A stretch of 5,529 bases of DNA. Origin: G020353115 sp964481765. GTDB taxonomy: Bacteria > Bacteroidota > Bacteroidia > Bacteroidales > VadinHA17. A program made the position numbers and the translations under genes. The notes under the pieces were generated by a model, which was not told the origin of the DNA, did no database searches, and saw only the letters and a list, made by a program, of their open reading frames with translations. Of this stretch, positions 1 through 5,529 are shown piece by piece. Position 1 is the stretch's first letter, and each line of letters starts with the position of its first letter. The stretch lies in contig CAYZVJ010000138.1 of NCBI GenBank assembly GCA_964481765.1, positions 1 through 5,529 on the forward strand, in the 5' to 3' direction.

Positions 1-1406
1 AATGCCCTTTTCTGATTCTCCAGCGCTACCAATTCATATGCATTTGCTTCTGCTACTTTATCATATCTCTTCTCCTTATCTATGGTTGTTTTTGCTTCAT
101 CCCGGATTGCAAGTGCCTTATCGTATGCCTGAAGAGCCTGGTTTTTGTAAAGTCCCGCAATTTCGGTTCGCCGTTCACCAGTCGGGCTGCCGGCTAACCG
201 GTTTATTTCATTCTCAAGAATCCCATAGAGTTCATCATTCACCTTCTGGTATTGAATGATGGCGTCGTATTTCAATTGCAGCGCCTCTTCTTCCATCACC
301 GTTATTTTATCCATAGCCCTGACCACATCCCTTCTGTTTTTGGCACTATTGGCAGCCAATATTTCCTGGTTAATATTCTCCTCAACCTCTTTGGCGTTCT
401 TCATGGTTTGAATTGCATTCGAATTGATCCGGATCAAGCCTTCAAATACAGGTTCTTTTTGATCCGGGAAGAGATCACTGATCAATGATTCCAGGTACTC
501 TTCATCATTCAGTTGTTTCCCCATCATCGTTCCCGGATCCAGTTTCATTTCATCATCCAGATAGTAAGCTGACCGGTCGATCGGGAGAAAAGCATCGGGG
601 TCTGAGGCTATTCTATTTTGTATCATACGGCTTTCAATCTCCCTTATTTCCTGATGTTTCGCATCAGCCAGATGCTGTAAATCATAGGTTTTTTTCTCCA
701 GTTCAAGGATCTCCTGTTCAATGGACGATTTTTCAGTTTCATCACGAATCAGGCGCAATGCTAACCTTTTCTGGTCTGCCAACTTCCGGGTTGAGTCGGC
801 TTGTGACTGAAGGGAAAGGGCCTCAGCCACCAGCAATTCATAAGCAGTCGGGGTTCCATTGTATTCTGCCTCCGGGATAGATTCTTTTTGGTCTACCGGC
901 GATTTTAAAGTTATCCCATCCTGTCTGTTCTCCCATTCTTTCGGGATGACATTATTCTGGCAGAATCCGATCATCTTTTCAGTTTCCAGTTCCCTGATCT
1001 CATCTCTCTCTCCCAATTCCATAAAATGCCGGTAGTTTGAGATGGCTTCCGCAAATTCACCCCGCAGATGATGAACCTTGCCGAGGTAGTAATAAACATT
1101 ATCCGGCACGTTGCCTACCGATGCCAGGTTAAGTTGTCGGACAGCCGTTTCAAGGTCTATCATCAATTCTGTCATACTTACCCCGGAGAAATAGTTAAAT
1201 AACGGATCCCTGGGGTACTTATGGATCAGTTCCCGAAAATAGGCAAGACCATTCTGATAGTTCTCTTTTTCAAAATGGAACACTCCCTGGTTAAATGTCT
1301 CCTGATCCTGTTCTGACAACTCCTGGGCAATAGCAGTAAACACAACGGAGATCATACAAACAATCAAGAGAGGCAGTTTCTTTAGCAACCGGTATGGGTA
1401 TGTCAT
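1..1406 (-). CDS. Exported TPR and coiled-coil protein, function unknown (3' end outside window)
   Basis: Reading the minus strand from the ATG at 1406-1404 gives 468 uninterrupted codons and then runs off the left edge, so the C-terminus is missing. The start MTYPYRLLKK is followed by a hydrophobic stretch (about residues 11-25) and a likely signal peptidase I site at AIA|QE (27/28), so export to the periplasm is expected. Three TPR-like units follow in register at about 34-67, 68-101 and 102-135. The first has G41, Y50, F57 and P65 and the third has G109, G116, F118, A121 and Y125 at the family positions; the second is degenerate. After a linker (about 150-185) the rest is mostly charged helix with likely coiled coil at about 187-262, 330-400 and 410-468. 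TPRs usually bind proteins and no catalytic motif is visible. The missing end could carry a diagnostic domain (SPOR or OmpA-like, for example), but that is a guess. It is divergent from recA across 89 bp. Gene certain; function unknown. Confidence 0.88.
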   Translation of the reverse strand, partial: MTYPYRLLKKLPLLIVCMISVVFTAIAQELSEQDQETFNQGVFHFEKENYQNGLAYFRELIHKYPRDPLFNYFSGVSMTELMIDLETAVRQLNLASVGNVPDNVYYYLGKVHHLRGEFAEAISNYRHFMELGERDEIRELETEKMIGFCQNNVIPKEWENRQDGITLKSPVDQKESIPEAEYNGTPTAYELLVAEALSLQSQADSTRKLADQKRLALRLIRDETEKSSIEQEILELEKKTYDLQHLADAKHQEIREIESRMIQNRIASDPDAFLPIDRSAYYLDDEMKLDPGTMMGKQLNDEEYLESLISDLFPDQKEPVFEGLIRINSNAIQTMKNAKEVEENINQEILAANSAKNRRDVVRAMDKITVMEEEALQLKYDAIIQYQKVNDELYGILENEINRLAGSPTGERRTEIAGLYKNQALQAYDKALAIRDEAKTTIDKEKRYDKVAEANAYELVALENQKRA

Positions 1407-1467
1407 ATTGTTAAAAAGTTTCCAAAAAAGAAAAAGGCATGCTGACCCTATTTTCATGTAAACTTCG

Positions 1468-1475
1468 TAATTTTA
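1468..1475 (+). promoter_or_regulatory. Possible -7 promoter element of recA
   Basis: TAATTTTA matches the Bacteroidota -7 consensus TAnnTTTG at all fixed positions except the last (A for G). It lies 20 bp before the chosen recA start. No good TTTG -33 box is present at the expected distance (around 1443-1448 there is only TGACCC), so the assignment is weak. If it is right, transcription would begin around 1480, downstream of the alternative in-frame ATG at 1439. I saw no equally good element facing the other way for the divergent gene, and no obvious palindromic SOS operator. Confidence 0.35.
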
Positions 1476-1495
1476 CCCAAATTAACAAAAAAGTT

Positions 1496-2518
1496 ATGGA
1501 GCACAATAAAGACAGCACTGCAAACCAAGAGAAGCTCAAGGCATTACAGCTCACCCTGGATAAGATTGAGAAAGGGTATGGTAAAGGGACCATTATGAAA
1601 TTGGGTGATAAAGCCGTTGCCGATGTTCCCAGCATTTCATCCGGCTCCATCTCTCTTGATCTGGCACTGGGTATCGGAGGATTTCCACGGGGAAGGGTAA
1701 TTGAGATATACGGGCCCGAAGCATCCGGCAAAACGACCCTGGCAATTCATGTCATTGCCGAAGCACAAAAGAAGGGAGGAATCGCTGCTATTGTTGATGC
1801 TGAACATGCTTTTGACCGCTTTTATGCTGAAAAGCTCGGAGTAGATATTGAGAACCTCCTGATATCGCAACCCGATAATGGCGAACAGGCGTTAGAGATT
1901 GTAGATCACCTGATCCGTTCGGGAGCTATCGATGTCATTGTCATTGATTCCGTTGCGGCGCTGACCCCAAAAGCAGAGATCGAGGGTGAGATGGGGGATT
2001 CAAAAATGGGACTTCAGGCACGTTTGATGTCCCAGGCTCTCAGAAAACTGACGGCTAATATCAGCAAAACAAATACCTGCTGCATCTTTATCAATCAACT
2101 GCGGGAAAAGATCGGTGTAATGTTTGGAAACCCCGAAACCACGACCGGTGGAAATGCATTGAAGTTTTACTCATCGGTCCGCGTGGATATCCGAAGGATA
2201 GGACAGCTTAAAGAGGGTGAGGAGATTGTCGGAAACCGCACCCGGGTGAAAATTGTCAAAAACAAACTGGCTCCTCCCTTTAAAAAAGCCGAATTCGACA
2301 TCATGTATGGCGAGGGAATTTCACAAATCGGTGAAATTATCGATATGGGAGTTGATCATGATGTCATAAAGAAAAGCGGATCCTGGTTCAGCTACGGTGA
2401 TACAAAATTGGGCCAGGGAAGGGAAGGTGTGAAACAGATACTGGCTGATAATCCTGAACTCAGCGAGGAGTTGATAACAAAGATCCTGGAAGCCGTAAAA
2501 GCAGCTGAACGAAAGTAA
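1496..2518 (+). CDS. recA: Recombinase RecA
   Basis: Cytoplasmic ATP-dependent recombinase that forms filaments on single-stranded DNA, pairs homologous strands and drives repair; in many bacteria it also triggers LexA-type self-cleavage. Numbering from the ATG at 1496 (340 aa): N-terminal oligomerisation helix about 10-40; Walker A GPEASGKT at 73-80; catalytic glutamate E103 in DAEHAFD (101-107); Walker B ending at D151 (VIVID 147-151); DNA-binding loop L1 about 161-173 (EIEGEMGDSKMG); loop L2 about 202-217, with F210 equivalent to E. coli F203, followed by TTTGGNALKFY (215-225). The C-terminal domain spans about 275-340. All key residues are intact. The frame also opens at an ATG at 1439, but those 19 extra residues do not resemble RecA and precede the likely promoter, so 1496 is preferred. 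The protein ends in KAAERK and lacks the long acidic tail of E. coli RecA. No Shine-Dalgarno is visible; the upstream sequence is A-rich, as is usual in this phylum. Confidence 0.98.
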   Translation: MEHNKDSTANQEKLKALQLTLDKIEKGYGKGTIMKLGDKAVADVPSISSGSISLDLALGIGGFPRGRVIEIYGPEASGKTTLAIHVIAEAQKKGGIAAIVDAEHAFDRFYAEKLGVDIENLLISQPDNGEQALEIVDHLIRSGAIDVIVIDSVAALTPKAEIEGEMGDSKMGLQARLMSQALRKLTANISKTNTCCIFINQLREKIGVMFGNPETTTGGNALKFYSSVRVDIRRIGQLKEGEEIVGNRTRVKIVKNKLAPPFKKAEFDIMYGEGISQIGEIIDMGVDHDVIKKSGSWFSYGDTKLGQGREGVKQILADNPELSEELITKILEAVKAAERK

Positions 2519-2562
2519 AGTACAACGGCCCTGAAACATACCACCTAAAAAATATCAAAAAT

Positions 2563-4686
2563 ATGAAACGAAATAACGTAATCTCATTGCTGGGATTGAC
2601 TGCTTTTTTGTTTTTATTTAACCACTCTTGTACACTGAAAGAATCCCTTCCGGAAGAGAGTGGTGAAACAACATTTACCACAACATTAACCACTATTGAA
2701 AAGGAGGGTGGCATTCTTACTCCGGAGATCCTTTGGAAATTCAGCCGGATTAGTGATCCACAGGTTTCTCCCGACGGTTTGAAGGTGATCTACGGTGTAA
2801 CCCGTTATAATGCCAAAACCAATGAACGAAATACTGATATCCTGGTTGTTCCGGTGGAGGGCGGGGAAAGCACTATCGTTACATCCCTGGAGGGGGATGA
2901 ATTTAACCATCGGTGGCATCCGAATGGGAGAAAAATCGGATTCCTGCATGCGGATAATGGAGAGGTTCAAATGTGGGAGGTCGATCCCGATGGAACAAAC
3001 CCAAGAAGGATATCAAATATACCGGGAGGAATAAACAGTTTCGAGTACTCACCCGATGGCAGGAATATAGTATACACACAGGATGTAAAGCTGGATAAGA
3101 CACCCGGAGAAATTTATGAAGACCTTCCCCTGGCGAATGTCAGAATCATTGAAGATCTGATGTACCGGCACTGGAACAGATGGCACGACTATGCATACAG
3201 TCATCTTTTTATATCACCGGTTTCCAGTGATACGATAAGAGAAGGAGTAGATATTATGCCCAATGAACCATATGATACACCCCTTTCACCCTACTTTGAT
3301 TATGCTGAAATCACATGGAGCCCTGATGGACAGTTTATTGCCTATACCTGTAAAAAACTGAAAGGAAAGGAATACGCCCTGAGCACCAATTCCGACATTT
3401 ACCTCTACAGCCTGGAGAGGGATGAAACGGAAAACATTACAAGAGGTATGATGGGATATGATAAATACCCGGTTTTTTCACCTGACGGGAGAAAAATGGC
3501 TTTCCAGAGCATGAAAACACCCGGTTATGAATCCGATAAAAGCCGCCTGTTCATTTATGACATGGAAAGCAAACGGATGGAAGACCTGACAAAAGATTTT
3601 GATCAGGATGTATCTTCCGTGATCTGGAGCAAAAACGGAAACAAAATCTATTTTGTCAGTGGTATAAAAGCCACCTATCAGGTCTATTCACTCGATCCTG
3701 AGACAAAAAAAATCAGCCAGCTAACTTCAGGAACGCATGATTATACTGCATTATGTCTTGCAGAAGAATCCCTTGTCGGAGCAAAAATGTCGATGTCCAT
3801 GGCAACGGAACTCTTTGCTGTTGACCCGGCAAGTGGCGGTGAGCGTCAGCTGACGTTTGCCAATCAGCACATTTACGATTTCATTGAAATGGGAAATGTG
3901 GAAGAACGATGGATTAAAACGACCGATGGGAAGGATATGCTGGTCTGGGTTATTTACCCGCCCGGATTCGATCCCGGGAAAGAATATCCAGCCCTGTTGT
4001 ATTGCCAGGGAGGTCCCCAAAGTGCTGTAAGCCAGTTTTTTTCTTACCGGTGGAATTTTCAGATAATGGCTGCCAATGGATATGTAATCGTCGCCCCGAA
4101 CCGAAGGGGATTACCCACATTCGGTTCAGAATGGAACCGGCAAATCTCCGGTGATTACGGAGGCCAGAATATGAAGGACTACCTCAGCGCTATTGATGCC
4201 CTGAAAGCAGAACCCTTTATCGACGAAGAACGATTGGGAGCTGTCGGTGCAAGCTATGGGGGGTTCTCCGTCTTCTGGCTGGCAGGGAACCATGATAAAC
4301 GCTTTAAAGCATTCATTTCACATTGCGGTATATTCAACTTTGAGAGCATGTATACATCCACCGAAGAGATGTTCTTTGTTAATTTTGATTATGGCGGACC
4401 GTATTGGGAAAAAGATAACGCAATGGCGCAACGCTCCTACTCTTTTTCACCCCACCACTATGTTCAGAACTGGGATACACCGATTCTCATCATTACCAGT
4501 GCAAATGATTTCAGAATTCCATATACCGAAAGCCTTCAGGCATTCAATGCCGCACAGCTGCTCGGAATACCCAGTAAACTGCTTTTCTTCCCCGATGAAA
4601 CACATTTTGTTACCAAACCGCAAAACAGCATCTTATGGCAACGGGAATTTTTCGGTTGGCTGGATACCTATTTGAAAATACAATAG
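2563..4686 (+). CDS. S9-family serine peptidase, DPP5/acylaminoacyl-peptidase type, exported
   Basis: Predicted prolyl-oligopeptidase-family (S9) exopeptidase that releases dipeptides or acylated residues from short peptides; exact specificity is not readable. The 707-aa length is usual for bacterial DPP5-like enzymes. The N-terminus MKRNN plus a hydrophobic stretch (6-19) is an export signal. C23 in NHSC could be a lipidated cysteine, though this is a poor lipobox; a Thr-rich linker follows (37-44). A beta-propeller spans about 55-440, with PD40-like blades marked by SPDG or similar at 69-72, 119-122 (HPNG), 163-166, 253-256, 306-309 and 356-359. RHWNRW (202-207) and SHLF (213-216) resemble a DPP5-type signature. 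The alpha/beta-hydrolase domain runs from about 455 to 707: QGGP (482-485), nucleophile S564 in GASYGG, D649 in ANDFRIP and H681 in DETHF. The triad is complete, so it should be active. It starts 44 bp after recA, same strand, with no clear terminator or promoter between, so co-transcription is possible. Periplasmic or membrane-anchored peptide catabolism is inferred. Confidence 0.92.
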   Translation: MKRNNVISLLGLTAFLFLFNHSCTLKESLPEESGETTFTTTLTTIEKEGGILTPEILWKFSRISDPQVSPDGLKVIYGVTRYNAKTNERNTDILVVPVEGGESTIVTSLEGDEFNHRWHPNGRKIGFLHADNGEVQMWEVDPDGTNPRRISNIPGGINSFEYSPDGRNIVYTQDVKLDKTPGEIYEDLPLANVRIIEDLMYRHWNRWHDYAYSHLFISPVSSDTIREGVDIMPNEPYDTPLSPYFDYAEITWSPDGQFIAYTCKKLKGKEYALSTNSDIYLYSLERDETENITRGMMGYDKYPVFSPDGRKMAFQSMKTPGYESDKSRLFIYDMESKRMEDLTKDFDQDVSSVIWSKNGNKIYFVSGIKATYQVYSLDPETKKISQLTSGTHDYTALCLAEESLVGAKMSMSMATELFAVDPASGGERQLTFANQHIYDFIEMGNVEERWIKTTDGKDMLVWVIYPPGFDPGKEYPALLYCQGGPQSAVSQFFSYRWNFQIMAANGYVIVAPNRRGLPTFGSEWNRQISGDYGGQNMKDYLSAIDALKAEPFIDEERLGAVGASYGGFSVFWLAGNHDKRFKAFISHCGIFNFESMYTSTEEMFFVNFDYGGPYWEKDNAMAQRSYSFSPHHYVQNWDTPILIITSANDFRIPYTESLQAFNAAQLLGIPSKLLFFPDETHFVTKPQNSILWQREFFGWLDTYLKIQ

Positions 4687-4707
4687 TCATACGATCGGTC
4701 CCGGTAA

Positions 4708-4741
4708 CGTAAAAAAGGCGACTGACGAGAGACGCCTTACG
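4708..4741 (-). terminator. Hairpin resembling a minus-strand terminator
   Basis: On the plus strand AAGGCG (4715-4720) pairs perfectly with CGCCTT (4733-4738) around a 12-nt loop, which can add two more pairs (CT 4722-4723 with AG 4730-4731). CGTAA before and TTACG after can extend the stem to 9 bp if four A bases bulge. The run of six A at 4711-4716 lies on the left, so on the minus strand the stem is followed by a run of T. It therefore looks like a weak intrinsic terminator for leftward transcription, and it lacks a T run for the rightward peptidase transcript. Stem strength is marginal and the call is tentative. Confidence 0.3.
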
Positions 4742-4756
4742 AAACGGGCATCGTAA

Positions 4757-4781
4757 CCGCTTACCGTTTGACGGTTTTCGG
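4757..4781 (+). terminator. Weak hairpin downstream of the peptidase gene
   Basis: ACCGT (4763-4767) and ACGGT (4771-4775) form a 5-bp stem with a 3-nt loop. A symmetric 3x3 internal mismatch separates this from an outer CCG/CGG pairing (4757-4759 with 4779-4781). Four T bases (4775-4778) follow the inner stem, which is the orientation expected for terminating the plus-strand peptidase transcript about 75 nt after its stop codon. The stem is short and the T run brief, so it may instead be chance structure. Confidence 0.25.
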
Positions 4782-4837
4782 CAATCGAATAAAAGCGATC
4801 CGCCAGCTGAGTGTTTGACAAATAAAAAAAGAGAAAG

Positions 4838-5529
4838 ATGAATGAAGAAACCGGCAGACTGTTCATTGAGAACACCAAGTACAAAAACATGGCTCCTTCT
4901 GCCCAGCAATTGGGGGTTCCTCAGCCTCCTTTGGAGTCTGCAAAAGCTTCTGATCAGGAAGTGATCAAACTACCCGATCCGGATTTCCGTTTTGTAAAAT
5001 CGTTCGGACTGATTCAGGCAATCAATGAACGCAAAAGTGTGAGGCAATATACCGGAGATGCGCTGACAATGGAGGAGTTAAGCTTTCTGTTATGGTGTAC
5101 ACAGGGAGTCAAATCCCTTGTTCCCGGACATGCCACATTCAGAACTGTGCCTTCGGCAGGAGCTCGGCACGCACTGGACACCTACCTATTGATAAACCGG
5201 ATTTCAGACCTTCCACAGGGACTCTATCGCTATCAGGCGGTTGACCACAATGTCTTTCCTGTCTCTTCTTCCCATGAATTGACCAATCACATTGTACAAG
5301 GTGCGTTAGGTCAGGAAATGATAAGGATTGCTGCAGTATGTTTTATCTGGGTTGCTGTTACAGAGAGAATGAACTGGCGGTATGGTGAACGGGGATACCG
5401 TTACCTCTTCCTTGATGCCGGTCATGTTTGCCAGAACCTCTACCTGAGTGCCCGAGCTATTCATGCCGGTGTTTGTGCTATCGCAGCCTTTGATGATGAT
5501 CAAATGAATGATATTATCGGCATTGACGG
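4838..5529 (+). CDS. SagB/ThcOx-type nitroreductase-family flavoprotein (C-terminus cut by window)
   Basis: FMN-dependent oxidoreductase of the nitroreductase fold, in the SagB-type dehydrogenase group. That group includes azoline oxidases of RiPP pathways and many free-standing enzymes of unknown substrate. The ATG at 4838 opens 230 codons with no stop before the right edge; family members run to roughly 250 residues, so little is missing. Family-type features: N-terminal KYK (14-16) and PQPPLE (28-33); INERKSVRQY (62-71), the phosphate-binding region of the FMN site; the PSAGARHALD segment (105-114); GLYRY (128-132); and YGERGYRYLFLDAGHVCQNL (182-201) followed by GVCAIAAFDD (211-220). No signal peptide is present, so it is probably cytoplasmic. 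A later ATG (codon 18) is less likely because residues before it look conserved in the family. The upstream sequence is A/G-rich without a spaced Shine-Dalgarno. No YcaO, cyclodehydratase, precursor peptide or transporter gene lies in the window, so a RiPP role is unsupported; another quinone or nitro-compound reductase role is equally possible. Confidence 0.88.
   Translation, partial: MNEETGRLFIENTKYKNMAPSAQQLGVPQPPLESAKASDQEVIKLPDPDFRFVKSFGLIQAINERKSVRQYTGDALTMEELSFLLWCTQGVKSLVPGHATFRTVPSAGARHALDTYLLINRISDLPQGLYRYQAVDHNVFPVSSSHELTNHIVQGALGQEMIRIAAVCFIWVAVTERMNWRYGERGYRYLFLDAGHVCQNLYLSARAIHAGVCAIAAFDDDQMNDIIGID

Noticed and set aside
2..880. Three consecutive plus-strand ORFs (2-259, 252-488, 485-880).
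   Set aside because: They are antisense to a continuous 468-codon minus-strand frame with a signal peptide and TPRs; their translations are rich in His, Ser, Pro and Phe and show no domain.
1411..1731. Minus-strand ORF of 106 codons across the divergent promoter and the recA 5' end.
   Set aside because: It lies opposite well-conserved recA sequence and would cover the intergenic region needed for promoters; its translation shows no recognisable features.
4247..4675. Plus-strand ORF of 142 codons in another frame within the peptidase gene.
   Set aside because: It overlaps the catalytic Ser-Asp-His region of the S9 peptidase, which is intact; the alternative frame has no coherent domain.
4690..4837. 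Possible small RNA gene or remnant of a mobile element in the intergenic region.
   Set aside because: Only two short hairpins are visible. There are no flanking direct repeats, no terminal inverted repeats, no tRNA-like fold and no transposase fragment.
4610..4909. Two minus-strand ORFs (4610-4909 and 4687-4890) over the intergenic region.
   Set aside because: Both overlap the start of the SagB-like gene, and the longer one also overlaps the end of the peptidase gene; neither has a recognisable domain or a clear translation signal. The shorter one is hydrophobic but looks like an antisense artefact.
5306..5503. Minus-strand ORF of 65 codons near the right edge.
   Set aside because: It is antisense to the most conserved flavin-domain region of the SagB-like gene.

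Overview
The window suggests a member of the Bacteroidota, probably Bacteroidales or a close relative. The RecA sequence reads as a Bacteroidota RecA. Start codons follow A-rich stretches rather than Shine-Dalgarno motifs. A TAnnTTTG-like -7 box sits close in front of recA. The peptidase and secreted-protein types are also common in that phylum. Base composition looks moderate (mid-40s % GC by eye) and even across the window.

Layout: (i) 1-1406, minus strand: 5' part (468 codons) of an open gene for an exported TPR plus coiled-coil protein that runs off the left edge. (ii) 1407-1495: a short divergent intergenic region that must hold the promoters for both flanking genes. (iii) 1496-2518, plus: recA, complete, 340 aa. 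(iv) 2563-4686, plus: a complete 707-aa S9-family serine peptidase of the dipeptidyl-peptidase 5 / acylaminoacyl-peptidase type, 44 bp behind recA and with an export signal. (v) 4687-4837: an intergenic stretch with two small hairpins. (vi) 4838-5529, plus: a SagB/ThcOx-type nitroreductase-fold flavoprotein, cut by the right edge close to its expected C-terminus.

How the genes fit together: recA and the peptidase may be co-transcribed because of their spacing, but no functional link is evident. RecA is cytoplasmic DNA repair; the peptidase probably degrades peptides in the periplasm or at the envelope. The divergent TPR protein is probably periplasmic or membrane-associated and has no recognised function. 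The SagB-like enzyme has no RiPP partner gene inside the window, so a peptide-modifying role cannot be claimed.

This looks like an ordinary chromosomal region. I saw no mobile element, CRISPR array, tRNA, rRNA or toxin-antitoxin pair, and I do not think the window contains a convincing new system. The observations worth a second look are the uncharacterised exported TPR/coiled-coil protein, the odd hairpin orientation at 4708-4741, and the unresolved context of the SagB-like gene.
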